From Calendula officinalis (taxonomy: Eukaryota > Streptophyta > Magnoliopsida > Asterales > Asteraceae): 64,000 nt of DNA. The DNA is taken from NCBI GenBank assembly GCA_963853835.1, contig OY970824.1:70442372-70506371 (forward strand), in the 5' to 3' direction. Positions within the stretch are counted from its first letter, which is position 1. Every line of letters begins with the position of its first letter. Below, in pieces: positions 1 to 12,084 of the stretch. The notes below the pieces were generated by a model. It ran no database searches. It was given only the letters and a program-made list of their open reading frames with translations, and had not been told where the DNA came from. A program made the position numbers and the translations under genes.

Positions 1-1105
1 AAGTTCGGGGAGATATGCCATGATATAAAATTTAATCGTAGTATTTATTAGGTGTAGATAAAGTGTTGTGAAGATGTTGGAATCGATCTATCAAGACAAG
101 AAAATAAATTATAAAAATTAGATGCGGCAAGTATTACAAAATTTAGTGAGGACAATTCTCAACCGTTCAAAAAAATTGGATTATTATCAGAAATTTTAGA
201 TCTTTAAGAAAAAACATATTTTTGATAATTATCCAAAAAATCTGATAATAATCCAATAATTAATTGAGAACTATCCTTACGGTTCTCATCAAATTTTTAG
301 CCTGCACTCAATCTCACTTCTCGTCCTAGAACTGATTAACATTTGGTCCCAAAACTATCTGTAAAAAAAATTAAATAATTAAAATACCTTTACTTTTTAC
401 TTTTTTATATTTTTAGTTTTAATTATTATGTGGATCGCTAATTTGATCTGGATAATTAAGCTACACCTTAATTAACTATTCGAATCTCTACTGATGCTAA
501 CACAATTGCCCCATATCTGAAGACAGAAAGTAAACAAACAAATTTAACTAAATTACACCATCAACAAGACTTAAAACTCGATGAAGATAAGAGATCTATG
601 CTGCCTTTTGAGCTTTATTTTCAAGTTATTTTGTGATTGGAACGAAGATAACAACAGATTAAGCCAAAGATACCTGAAGTAGATGAATCTATCGAAAGCA
701 AACTCACAAAACTCAGATCTCCTTCTCTGATAGATTATTAATAACTACTAGATGAATAAATTACAGTCTCATGTGAAGCTTAGAAGTGGGATATATGGTT
801 CAATTTTTTGCCTTTTACTGTTTTTCCAGAGATCAAAGTGCGACAAAGGGCGATTTAACAATTTTTCATAACTCGTTTTTAATGATTGACATTTACTGTT
901 AGAGTGATGGGGAAGAGAACAGAGAGGGGTGAGAGAATAATGATAATAAAAATAAAATAAAAAATAAATGGTTTTTTTAACAGAGGTGAGGTCGACACAA
1001 TAAATATTACTCTATACAGGTTACTGTTTTAGTATATATATTTATACAGTTTGTTTTAAATATTATATAATATGTTGCTTAAAGTGATCTATGTGATTTC
1101 AAAAC
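1..1105. other. AT-rich intergenic stretch
   Basis: No coding region, RNA gene or bounded repeat is recognisable here. The sequence is AT-rich with short homopolymer runs and stops in all frames. Confidence 0.6.
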
Positions 1106-1108
1106 TAA

Positions 1109-2766
1109 GAGCATCCCCGATGGTTAACCTCACTGAAGCTTTTTACTTTTGCCAAATAGACATTCCATTAACCAAAAGCTATTACTAAATAACATCTCCA
1201 ATGGTTAACTTTTTCAAAAAAAGTTTCTTTTATAATATTTCTAATTTATTTTTATCCATCTCAAATGTTTCATAAATACCCATATATATAAATTGACAAT
1301 TTTTTTTAACATCTTATAAAACTTAATATGTTTTAGAAATATTTCATACAAAAGTAACGAAATACAAATATATATTAACGTCAATTTTATAATTAATTGG
1401 TAATTATATATAAAAAGTAACGAATTTATATATAAAAAGTAACGAAATGACCAAGATGTAATTTTTTAACGAATTAAAATGTAACTAATTGGTATCTATA
1501 TATTAATTGGTATTTCTCAAAAATTAACGAAATATAAAAAGTAAAGAATTTATATTTATATATAATAATATATCTAAGGTCTAAAATGAAAAGATATGAG
1601 TAAATTACATTGAAGGTCCCTGTGGTTTGCCACTTATTACATCCACAGTCCCTGAACTTCATTTATTACACTGAAGGTCCCTGGTGTATACAATTTGTTA
1701 CACCCATGGTCCCTACTGCCCTTAACTTTTTCTAAATGACGAAAATACCCTTTTGGCCTTTTGTAATAAAGAGAAGATAAAGGACTGTGAATGTAATAGG
1801 TGATAAACCACATGGACCATCCGTGAAATTTACACTATTAATTGATTTTTTTCTTCTCTCTCTTTAATTCATGTTTTTCCGCCACATTCAGACTCACCAC
1901 TCGCCTCTATCTCTTTGAATTCAAACCTCAATCAATAACCATTATCGTCACGTAATCGACAACTGCCTCCGATTTCCTTCTCAAGTTGTTCCGCCGCCAA
2001 TGACGTTTTATGGACCTGAGTGTGCAAAACACCAACTCCTCTAACGACGTGCATCAATTATTTAAATCACCACGTGTGCAAACCATCATATCCTCTGGTG
2101 ACGTGCATCAATTGTATGATTCAATTCTGGTCGATAGAACGTCATCGGCTCGGAACAACTGAAGAAGGAAACCGGACGCAGAGGTTAGTGATGGATCGAA
2201 TTTTCAGGGGGTTTGGTGGCCCGACGATAATGGTTATTGATTGATGTTTGAATTTAAGGAGATAGAGGTGGGTGGTGAGTCTAAATGTGGCGGAAAAACA
2301 AGAATTAAAGAGAGAGAAGAAAAAAAAATTCAATTAATAGCGTAAATTTCACGGATGGTCCCTGCGGTTTATCACCTATTACATTCACAGTCCCTTATCT
2401 TCGCTTTATTACAAAAGGCCAAAAGGGTATTTTCGTCATTTAGAAAAAGTTAAGGGCAGTAGGGACCATGGGTGTAACAAATTGTATAGACCAGGGACCT
2501 CCAGTGTAATAAACGAAGTTCAGGGACTATGGGTGTAATAAGTGGCAAACCACAGGGACCTTCCATGTAATTTACTCAAAAGATATTAAACATTGAGGGA
2601 TTAGAAAAGACAAACATGGAAAGCTCATTAAAAGGTTAGTAGAAAAAAAGATATTATAAAAAGCTTTTTAAAAAACCTTCTATTCCAATGGTAAATACTA
2701 AAAAGTCTTCCAAACGTTTATTGAAATAATAAAAAGTTTTTGAAAAACCTACCATTGGAGATGCTC
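1109..2766. mobile_element. Harbinger-like non-autonomous element, copy 1
   Basis: The ends are inverted repeats. The left begins GAGCATCCCCGATGGT and the right, read in reverse complement, begins GAGCATCTCCAATGGT. The flanks are TAA on the left and TTA on the right, which resembles the 3-bp TWA target of PIF/Harbinger elements. No transposase is visible, so it is non-autonomous. About 980 bp of its length is a second element nested inside (1598-2577). A closely related copy lies 43 bp downstream. The superfamily call rests only on the terminal repeats and flanks. Confidence 0.6.
1598..2577. mobile_element. Mutator-like long-inverted-repeat element with 9-bp target duplication
   Basis: The ends are near-perfect inverted repeats several hundred bases long (about 1598-1930 against 2245-2577), starting GAGTAAATTACAT. 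They are rich in the phrase 'ggtccctg' spaced along the arm. The direct repeat AAAAGATAT flanks both sides (1589-1597 and 2578-2586). A 9-bp duplication with long terminal inverted repeats is the signature of MULE-type elements. The unique core (about 1950-2240) has a short open frame on each strand with no recognisable domain. It sits inside the Harbinger-like element at 1109-2766. Confidence 0.75.
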
Positions 2767-3078
2767 TTAGAAAGGGGCAAAAAGAAAATTCAAACTAAAA
2801 GGAGCTAAGAGCATCCCAATGGTTAACCTCACAAAAGCTTATTACTTTTGGCACATTAAAATTCCACTAACCAAAAAACTATTCCTAAATAACATCTTCA
2901 ATGGTTAACCGTTTACAAAAGCTTTTTTTACAATATTTCTAATTTACCTTTATCTATCTCAAATGTTTCATAAATACCCCTTATATATAAATTGATAAAT
3001 TATACCTATTATACATTAGTGGTAGTGATTTACTGTTCACATATAAAGAAAATTAAAAATAAAAGTATAATCAAACAT

Positions 3079-3165
3079 AGAAGTAGCTTAGTGGTTGGAG
3101 TAAATGTTGGTAGGGCTTTCTCATTGTTAGATCATTAGTTCGAAACACACTATCCCCCTTTTCAC
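3079..3165 (+). mobile_element. tRNA-derived SINE-like unit
   Basis: A polymerase III A-box-like motif (TAGCTTAGTGG) is followed about 55 bp later by a B-box-like motif (AGTTCGAAAC). The spacing fits a tRNA-related SINE head. Cloverleaf pairing is not evident, so this is not called a tRNA gene. It lies inside the second Harbinger-like element. Confidence 0.45.
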
Positions 3166-3716
3166 TTTTGCCATTTATTTTTTAGTTTTCTGTAATGACA
3201 TTTATACTCTATGAATTCCCGTATACTCTATGAATTCCCGTAAAGGGCCTATTTTAATTTTATTGATTTTCGCTTTCCACTATTCCAGCTTGCCCATTTA
3301 GTGTTATTTGTATAATCTAATTAAAATATACAGTAACAAATATATAACTATAAATACAAGACTAAAATATATATTCGACATGCATGGTTAATATTATGAT
3401 AATATTTGAAAATTAATCGTAATGCATTTGAGCCTCTAAATTATAAAATACCGTTTAACACGTCTTATTTATTTTTTATTATCAAACGATGTAATTATTA
3501 CTTTAAATCCTAGAATTATAAAATATACTTTTGATTCACCTTATTTTAAATCTATTCACTTTTACTAAAAAGGTTTGATCGACTTTTTTTTACATAACAT
3601 TGTGTGTATTAAGTTGTTCAGTTATATTTAACAATCCGAAATATTAGTATTACTAAGTTTATATATACTCGAATAAGTTTTAAGAGGATAAAAAAGTTTA
3701 TGTGAGTTACATTTTT

Positions 3717-4150
3717 GGGATAATTGCTTTTATATCTTTGTATAATTTATAAATTACTTTTATATCCTTCTCAAATTCCCAAATTATCTTTATATCCTTC
3801 TAAACTTTATAATTACCTCCATATCCTTCCAAACCTTTAAAACTCTCTTTTATATCCAAAAACCTATTTTAATATTTATTAAATTATGATAATACCAATA
3901 ATACATGCAAATAAACATGATTTTTAATACATAATCAACATATATATTGCATACTTATTTGATAATTATTGATATTATAATAATTAAATAAATATTAAAA
4001 TAGGTTTTTGGACATAAAAGATAGTTTTAAAGATTTAAAAGGATATTGAGGTAATTATAAAGTTTAGAAGGACATAGAGATAATTTGAGAATTTGAGAAA
4101 GATATAGAAATAATTTATGAATTTTACAAGGATATAAAAGCAATTATCCC
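3717..4150. mobile_element. Mutator-like inverted-repeat element inside copy 2
   Basis: Arms of roughly 150 bp begin GGGATAATTGCTTTTATAT and end with its complement. They contain the repeated phrase 'tttatatcctt', as 'aaggatata' on the other arm. The flanks TACATTTTT (3708-3716) and TAGATTTTT (4151-4159) match at 8 of 9 positions, consistent with a decayed 9-bp target duplication. There is no coding content. The arms fold into an almost complete hairpin. Confidence 0.7.
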
Positions 4151-4610
4151 TAGATTTTTACAGTAACATATTAACATGTGTGACCTATAATCAAATAAAT
4201 ATTTTTTTTTTATAAAGTTGGAAATTATACAAACCGAAAAACAACAAGCCTGCAGCGGAGCGCAGCTTTTACAATGCTTGTTTTGTTACATCTTATAAAG
4301 CTTAATATTTTTAAAAATATTTCATACAAAAATATTATAATAATTAACATTAATATTTAAATAGATAAAAACATTACATTGCAAATATTAAAAGAAACAT
4401 TGAAAGTGTGTTAAAAGGTTTAAAATGAAAACTTATTAATAATAGGGGACAAAAAAAGACAAACATTGAAAGTGTGTTAAAAGGTTAGTAGAAAAAAAGT
4501 CATTGTAAAAAGCTTTTAAAAAAGCTTGTAATTCCAATGATAAAAAAATATTCAAAAACTTATTGTAATAGTAATAAGTTTTGAAAAAACTCTCATTGAA
4601 GATGCTCTAA

Positions 4611-5319
4611 CTAGAGACAAAAAAAAAAATATCACCTTGGAACAAAAAGAAATTGAACTCATACTTTAGCTAGTTATCCACTTTATTTGAGTAAAATAAT
4701 TATTTTATCTTTATTTTTACTTTTGAAAGATATTAATATCATTTGTAATTCATCTTAATCTTTATTGTATAATTTTCTATCTTAAAAATCGTGGAATTAA
4801 CAATGTATCAATTATTCGGGAGTAGTATTTAAAAAAAATTAAGATGTTTTAGAGAATTAAAGCTTAACATGTCACCAAAATTAATGAGTAATTTTTGAAA
4901 CTTAATAACTAAAGTTTTCACTATTTACTCCTTAATCAATAAGCAAAACTATATGAATAACTTTACTGTATCAATATGATTATATTAAAATTTTAATATG
5001 CGTGACAACTTTTCAGCTTTCTATGTTTAACAAAATAATATTGTTGTCTAAAAACACATATTGGTCTGAGAATAAAGTATGATAATAATGTTATAGTATT
5101 ATTATATGATTTTTAACCCTATAATATTGCTATTAAATAACAAAAAGTACGTCTGAGTGTCCGACCAACCAAAACTCACCCAAACGAAACAAAAAGTCGA
5201 AAAACTTTGGGCACATCACCATATGACCATACCCATGGCCGAAGAGTTGGTTTACATATTGTTTGCAAACAAGGTATTATGAAGAAGAAAAAAAAGAATT
5301 GTTAATAAACTCACTTTCA
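4611..5319. other. AT-rich intergenic stretch
   Basis: No gene or clear element boundary is visible. Near the end it approaches the duplicated segment that begins at about 5320. Confidence 0.5.
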
Positions 5320-5520
5320 ATTGCAAATCCGGCAGGAAGAAAGCCTTCCGAGACTGTCGGTTTTATACGCAGAATCACCCGATGATTGTCTTCGGGAAGA
5401 ATTTGTTTTTTAGGTTTTAATATTCAACTACGTTATATATATATATAATCTATGATCTATTGGGCCTGATATTAGATCTCTCCCATGTAGCATGTCTGAT
5501 ACTTTGGGCCTTCAATATAC
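5320..5520 (-). repeat. Duplicated promoter/5'-exon-like segment, copy 1
   Basis: About 190 bp is clearly related to 13185-13385. Both share the stretches 'ccggcaggaagaaagc' and 'ttccgaga', a 'ttttaggtttt'/'tttagggttt' segment, and then 'ctattgggc' and 'ttgggccttca'. In this copy no start codon or long frame survives on the minus strand. It looks like a decayed partial copy of the longer segment at 13.2 kb. Confidence 0.55.
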
Positions 5521-5870
5521 AGATTAATTTTATTGGATTATATAATTTTAAAAAATTAAATATTTTTATTCACTTTTAAAATTAAAAAATATGAAATAAT
5601 AAGGAACGTTGTATATATTTGGCTCAAACAAGTCAACCAAATGATAGATTACAAAGAATGTGAACCATTTATCGAGATTAGGAGAAACAATGCTTATAAT
5701 TCATATCATTGTAAACTTTAAATATTACAAATTTACACACTTCATACTTCCTTTCAACATTCTTACAATTAATAATATTTAAATCCACTTAAAATTTGAA
5801 GAAAATAAATCTTAATCTAAATTAATGTTATAATGTCCTAAATATCATAAGAAACTAATTAATACATTAT
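5521..5870. other. AT-rich intergenic stretch
   Basis: No feature is recognisable between the duplicated segment and the hAT-like element. Confidence 0.5.
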
Positions 5871-6380
5871 CAGTGGCGGACCCAGAAAAAATATACAGGG
5901 GTAGCACACTTTTTTATCCACGTAATATGGGTCCCATAAACATTACAAAGCGACAAACTATATATTAAATTTTAAAGTTGTATTGTTTGTTGACTTGTTT
6001 TCCGAAAATGAGTCATTACATTTTCATCTATAACCGCTATATAAATCAATTAGTTTCTGTTATTCGACATTTGTCTTTGATGATTCTAATTGAGGGACAA
6101 AAAAATATTGAGTTTTTTTTTCAAATTGTCATAAAGTTGAAAGTAAGTTTTATTTATTATATAAAATTGACATTTGAGCTCCCTAATAATATAAATAATT
6201 TTGGGACTTGTAAGTTTGGACTACTTTTTTTTTACTGAAAATATAAGTGAAGGGAAGCCGAATGCTTTTATATTTGTAGCATTGAAATATATTTTATTTA
6301 TTTGCGAAAATATCTGCATTTCTAGTCGAAAATTAAGGGGTAGCACGGGCACTCCGATGCTCCACATAGGTCCGCCTATG
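5871..6380. mobile_element. hAT-like non-autonomous element
   Basis: The left end reads CAGTGGCGGACCCAG. The right end reads GGTCCGCCTATG, an imperfect inverted repeat of it. The subterminal phrase 'ggggtagcac' occurs near both ends. Removing the solo LTR that follows (6386-8577) brings 'tagcattat' next to the right end, which resembles 'atacattat' on the left and could be a mutated 8-bp hAT duplication. Two short open frames inside have no recognisable domain. Confidence 0.5.
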
Positions 6381-6385
6381 TAGCA

Positions 6386-8577
6386 TGTAACGACCGTAAA
6401 TTTCGGTTCATAATTTAAATGGAAATATTATAAATTTAATGTGGAAAATGTTTAAATGGAAGACTTGGAGGTGCTAAACTGGGTAAATGATCGGTTTTGA
6501 CTTGTGATATCGGAAACAGATCAAGAGTTGGATTATATTAAGTTGGAAAAACAAAGTATAGCTGAAGCAGAGAGATCGCGACGCGATCTATGGGTTCGCG
6601 ACGCGAACCGTGCTCGGATGAAACATCGACCCGGAATAGCGACATGCTGGAACGCGAATTTGAGATAGTGGCTAAGATAGCGACGCGATCAGTCGACGCG
6701 ATTTATCGCGGGATCGAGGTTCGCGGCGCGAACTGGGAGTTCGCGGCGCGAACTATGTCTGGGCGGAATAAAAACGTGAAAATTAGGGTTTTTGCTCATT
6801 TCTCTCCTCTCCAAAGGGTGCAGCCGTTTTAGAGAGAGATTGTGGCGAATTTGGGTGTTCTTGAGGAGATTTCATCTCAAATCTTGGAGATCTATCTTCT
6901 AGTTGAAAGATCAAAGGTAAATTTCATCTCCTAGTTAGTTTATAAACTTGATTTGGGAGAAATGGTGATTTTGGGAAGGGATATATTGGAATTTTGTTAA
7001 AGATGGGTAATGGTGAGTGTAAAACACTCCAAGATTGTATGAGAACCTTGTGTTCTTGTTAAATCTGTGATTTGTTGGATTAATCATGAACTAGGGTTTT
7101 GAGATTTCTATCAAGTTGTTTGGGGAACTTGGTGGTTAAGAGTATTATGATGAGTTTATTGGTGTCTAGTTATGGATAATAACTAGATTGTATGATGATA
7201 TTGATGGTAGGTCAAGAAGACCTAAAGTTTGGTGACATTTCACAAGTTGGAAAGCAAGGATTCGTGTTGTTAGACACGATTTGAAGTTAGCTTGGCTAAG
7301 GTGAGTACATGAGACTTTTACTGAGTACATAGCAAATGATTTTGAAAACTACGATGTTTTATAAGTCTTTATTAATAAATGTTTTAATAGAGATATGATT
7401 TAAAAGGATAGAAAATGCAAGTAATAGACTATTTGAATATGTCTAAATGACTAATGATTTTGAAAGAGATTATGATAATAGAAAGTAATTTATAACTCTT
7501 GATTAATATGATGTTTGATTAAGAGTAATGATTAAGAAAGTATGATATTTGGCTTATTAACAATATGTATTAATAAAGCTAGTAACAACGATTTTCAAGT
7601 ATCAAGTATTGATTAGTATATTGTACTAATAAGAGTAGCGATTGAATTGATAGGAGAAATATATATAAAGTGACTAGAAATAGATTTGTATTCTAGTCAA
7701 CGAGAAATGAGAGTAATATATTTTTAATAAATGATAAATATATTTTTATTTAATAAAGGACTTGGTTAAGTCAATAGTGAAATTGAATAAGAAACAAGTA
7801 TATTGTGATAATTAGAATAGATGTATTCTAATTTATGTTTGAGTATGTATTGTTGGGGCTTAGACCCGTATTTGATGATTTCATTATGTGTTGAGAAAAG
7901 GATCCGGATCATAGTTAACCCACACAAGTTGGGGGAGTTAGTGACACCTACTTGCGGAGGTACCACCTTGCGCAAGATTAGCCTGTCGAGAAATAGTTAA
8001 CCCGGAAACGGGGGAGTTTCAGTTAACCCGGAAATGGGGGAGTTTACCTAGTTAACCCACATCGGGGGAGTTTGCTTCGGAGAGGTCCGTAGCGTATGTG
8101 ATAAAGTATGTGTAAGCACAGGTTAGCTTACAAGTAGGTGATTTTGATGAGAGTAAGCTTATGGTTAGCTTACTAGTGTATATATATGATAATGATAAGA
8201 TCACGAGTTAATAAGTAATAATTGAATAAAGAAAAGTATTGAACATGATTTTTATTATATTTGAGAATGGGTCGAAAAACCCATGTATCTCATGAGACTA
8301 TTTTGTCTCACGTACTACTTTGTTTTTGGCTATGTATTCAGGTTCGAGATTGAAGGATTAGAAGGTCGCGATAGAAGTGGCCTTGTGATGTTTAGCTCGG
8401 GAGCTTATAGGTAGATCCCGTTTATCCTATGGTTATGATATTGTTTTGTAACACCGGTTTTAAACTCTGATAAACTTTTCAAAGGTTTTTGTTAAACCGT
8501 ATTTTGGGTTATTGGACTTTGTAATATTTTTATTTAAAAATATGATTTAAATGGGTTTTAAAAATTGAGGTGTTACA
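6386..8577. mobile_element. Solo LTR of a gypsy-type retrotransposon
   Basis: The unit starts TGTAACGACCG and ends GAGGTGTTACA, the same terminal motifs as the gypsy LTRs at 16-33 kb. It is flanked by the perfect 5-bp duplication TAGCA (6381-6385, 8578-8582). No primer-binding site, internal region or second LTR follows, so it is a recombination-derived solo LTR of 2192 bp. It shares with the other LTRs the palindromic GTTCGCGACGCGAAC motif near 6594 and a cluster of G-run repeats ('gttaaccc...gggggagtt', about 7910-8070). The overall sequence is divergent from them, so it is a related but distinct family. Confidence 0.85.
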
Positions 8578-8582
8578 TAGCA

Positions 8583-9145
8583 TTATAGTAAAACTAAGCA
8601 GAATGATGAACTAATTTATGCATTATAAAAAACTTAAAATGATTTGGAAGAATTACACAAAGAATGAAGCACACAAAGAATTGAGGTTTAGAATTATTGG
8701 AATCATCACGAGAGACATGAGCGTGAAAATCCTTGCTGATGATAAAACGTGAAATCGAGACGCCTGCTATGACCGACGGTGGTCGAAACAGAATAATGGA
8801 TCTTGTGAGGAGTTTGGAATCATAGAACGACATGGAAGGCGCTGGTTGACAAAACTTAACATTGGTTTTGGTAAGGAGGTTTAAAGTTGCTGGCTGACTG
8901 AAGAAGACGTCTGATTTGGAAGCCGTGACATCGGATATGGTGATCAGATTGGGAGTTGGCGGTTAACTGGTCGGGATGATGGATCTGGCGAGATTGTTAA
9001 CTGTTTAAGAGTATTAAGGGTCTTCTTTTAGCATTAATTTAGATTAGAATTTATGTTTTTTATTTAATTTAAAAAGATTTTTAATATTATTAAATTAGGT
9101 AAAATGTATATTTGAGAACTTTTAGGAAAAATATATATGTAATAA
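8583..9145. other. Intergenic stretch
   Basis: Moderately GC-richer text (8700-9000) has short open frames but no recognisable protein. No element termini are visible before the Helitron. Confidence 0.45.
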
Positions 9146-10522
9146 CTAGGTTAAAACCCGCGCGATGCGGCGGCTGCGAACTATATATTCCTGGCGATTA
9201 AAATACATAAGCATGAAAACTGTGTATAACGAATACAATACATAAGCATGAAAACTGTGTATAAAATACAATACATTGGTTACATATTTTTATAACGAAT
9301 ATTAGAGAAAGACATGTAATTACATAATATAAACAAGTTAGTAAAGGTTAGTTGATCGATGTTAAAAAGAAACCGTTAATTGATGTTAAATTTGCTGCTT
9401 GTAATGGTTAGTTGAGGCTTTCAATTGCAACTTAAAATTTTAATCAATCAATTGATATCGAGTTTAACAAATAACAAAATACTTAGAGAACAAAGTTTTG
9501 ATGAAATAACAACCAATTAGAGAACAAAGTTTTGATGAAATAACAACCAATTAACAAAGCAGTGAACTATTAATAGATTAAAACTTTTTAGAAAATCCAG
9601 ATTTATACGAGCATCAACTAACATGATCAATCAATCAGTTAGAATCGAGTTTTAATGTGTTTGATTGTGATTGTGATTGTGATCACTTTAAAAAAAAATC
9701 AATATTGTGTATTAGGAGATGTAATTTGATACCGAGCCAAGGGAGTAGGTTTTCAATTAAAATACTTACAGAATTTACCTTCATTTCTTGTTGTTGGTTT
9801 GACTTCTTTGACGATGACATTGTCTAAAAAATTCCCTTAACAATTAGTAAAAAAAAATGACCTTGAGGTGAATCTTGTCCTTGAAATCCTGAATGTTTCT
9901 TATAAAGTGCAATCTAAATGTTGACATGTTAAGAATACCTTACATAAAAAGATAATAATTTATGAAAGTCATACACAATAGCAAAAAAAAATTATTTAAA
10001 AAGTTCAGAATTGAATAAAAAAACAAAGCAGTGGGTGATAACTAATACCGTTGTTTATAATGGTTTGCAGATTTGTGATGAAACGGTGAGGGCTGCTCGT
10101 AGCTGGTATGTGTTTCGTTTCGTGAATGCAAATAAAAAATGGTTGAGTCGTACGCTTTTTATAAAGAATGCATGTAATAAGAAGTACGAATTAACACATT
10201 AAATGAATATTAATGCCAATACATAACCGAAATTTGAGATTTTCGTTTAATATCTTCAAAATTCGAAATTTCCTTATGTGCTAAGATGTGAATATTATTA
10301 AATTTTAATTGTCAGTTATAAAATAAAGTCAATTAAAACGTATATTTAATTGTGGTCTAAATTATAACGTATGCTATTAACTTTTCACATGTAGGTAAAC
10401 GTATGCTATTAATACCTATATTAATATCTTAACTCCTAACTTTAAAATAATATTCAATCCCAATTGGAATATAGGCCGGTTAAATTAAAACGTATGCTAT
10501 TAACTTTCCACATGTTGGTAAA

Positions 10523-10665
10523 CGTATGCTATTAAAACGTATATTAAATGAATATTAATGCCAAAACATAACGCACGCTATTAAAACGTATATTAAATGA
10601 ATATTAATGCCAAAACATAACGTACGCTATTAAAACGTATATTAAATGAATATTAAAACGTATAT
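10523..10665 (+). repeat. 49-bp tandem repeat inside the Helitron
   Basis: About three consecutive units begin 'cgtatgctattaaaacg' and end 'gccaaaacataa' (10523-10571, 10572-10620, then a partial copy). Related scattered 'aacgtatgctattaa' motifs occur upstream to about 10365. They contain no coding capacity. Confidence 0.7.
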
Positions 10666-11899
10666 TAATATTTAATGGTGGTCTAAATTAAAGATATTAA
10701 ACGTATATTTAATATCTTCACGATAAACATATGCTATTAAAACGTACGCTTCTAAAATTCCGTCATTACCTTTTAAAACGAAGTCAGTCCGGAAATTAAT
10801 ACCAAAACATAACTGAAAACGGATATTCAATTAGTTAAGGTCAGCACTCCCAAACAACTTATTTATATTTATTACAATTAGCATTAGCATATTATAGTGT
10901 ACCCGATGACAATTATTATACGGATAAAACGAAAATAATTAGAACGTTTAATATTCGTTATAAAAATGTAGCCAATGCATTTAATATTAGCATTAACTTT
11001 TTAGAATGAAGTCAATGCAACCAATTAAAATGTTGTAATGTAGGGAATTTAAACGTTTCTAAAATGCACAAAATGCATTCTGAGTAGATTGATTTGGAAA
11101 GTTATTAAATTGTAGTCAAGTAAAAGACTTCTTAAATGCATTTTAATATATATATTATTGAGTTCCATGCGTTAAATTTCCAAGCCTTTATTACTATCTA
11201 TTAAACGTTTGAATTAACAATTAATTCATATGCATTATAAAATTTTAACCACAATCATAATTGGACCACAATGGTTGACAAAAATGATGACATTTAACTT
11301 AATTAAAAATAACCTTCAATGATTAGGCAGTTACATAAGATTTAATTCTAAACTTAATTCCTTCATTCTATCACGATTACCCCTTCATTTTAGGTATATG
11401 TTTTAGATAATTGGAATGAATGTTTATAATCATTTTTCATTAGAAGTCGATCTCTTTAAAAATATGTTTTTTCCCCGGCTGCATTAATGTTGATAACCCT
11501 TTTTTTTAATACTAAATCGATAAAAAAATGCTATAATTAATGTCCACAAATGGGAAGGTTAAGTTTAAGACATTTCTATAATTAGAAATGCATTGGCTTA
11601 ATCTAAATTGATTCCATATTATTTTGTGGTCTTTTTATAAACTGATTCTAAATTATTTTGTGGTCTTAATTTAAACTGAAAAGCATTTTCAAATTGGAAA
11701 ACTGACCACGGTTGATCATGGACATTGAATGGGGTTAATTATGGGTATTGTAACGGTTCTTCCTAATTAATTTGTTTCTCTAGAATTATTTTTATGACAA
11801 CCCGTAAATTTAAATGCTTTAAATGATTAATGATAATCAATTGCCCTCATAGGCAAAGTGAAAAACTGCTTATTACTGAAGTGTTACGAAATTGTAACC

Positions 11900-11975
11900 A
11901 AAGCCGTGGCTCAGCCTAGTGGTAAGAGCTTTACCTATGGACCACTCCCACCCGGGTTCGAGCCTCGTAATAAGC
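11900..11975 (+). mobile_element. tRNA-derived SINE-like unit in the Helitron
   Basis: An A-box-like TGGCTCAGCCTAGTGG is followed by a B-box-like GGGTTCGAGCC about 45 bp later, and a T-rich run follows. It resembles the head of plant SINEs beginning 'cgtggctcag'. It lacks convincing acceptor-stem pairing, so a functional tRNA is unlikely. It was either carried by the Helitron or inserted into it. Confidence 0.6.
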
Positions 11976-12084
11976 AATTTTTTAATTATTTTTCAGGCAA
12001 AGTGAACACTGCTAATTATGGAAGGTTTGAATTCAAACCTTCCTTATTTAGAAATGTTCAATCTGCTTTATAAAGTAGTATAGA

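Larger units (their letters stand above)
2809..4607. mobile_element. Harbinger-like non-autonomous element, copy 2
   Basis: Its terminal inverted repeats (GAGCATCCCAATGG on the left, GAGCATCTTCAATG on the right in reverse complement) match copy 1. It is flanked by the direct 3-bp repeat TAA on both sides (2806-2808, 4608-4610). Subterminal sequence is also shared with copy 1, for example the run containing 'tctcaaatgtttcataaatac' on the left and 'ttaaaaggttagtagaaaa' on the right. It is expanded by a SINE-like unit (about 3079) and a nested long-inverted-repeat element (3717-4150). No transposase is visible. Confidence 0.6.
9146..12084 (-). mobile_element. Non-autonomous Helitron
   Basis: Read on the minus strand the unit begins TCTATACTACTTTATAAAGC (12084 downward). 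It ends with a GC hairpin (CCGC...GCGG, about 9157-9172), then 'gttttaac' and CTAG (9149-9146). The bases flanking it are A on the 5' side and T on the 3' side, the expected A-T target without duplication. There is no Rep/helicase reading frame, so it would depend on an autonomous relative. It carries a tRNA-related SINE-like unit near its 5' end and a 49-bp tandem array. Confidence 0.8.

Noticed and set aside
4244..4275. GC hairpin as a Helitron 3' end
   Set aside because: The 'ctgcagcggagcgcag' hairpin is not followed by CTAG or a CTRR end, and no matching 5' end was found.
11900..11975. Functional tRNA gene
   Set aside because: A- and B-box-like motifs are present, but a full acceptor stem and anticodon arm are not convincing. 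It is better read as a SINE head.
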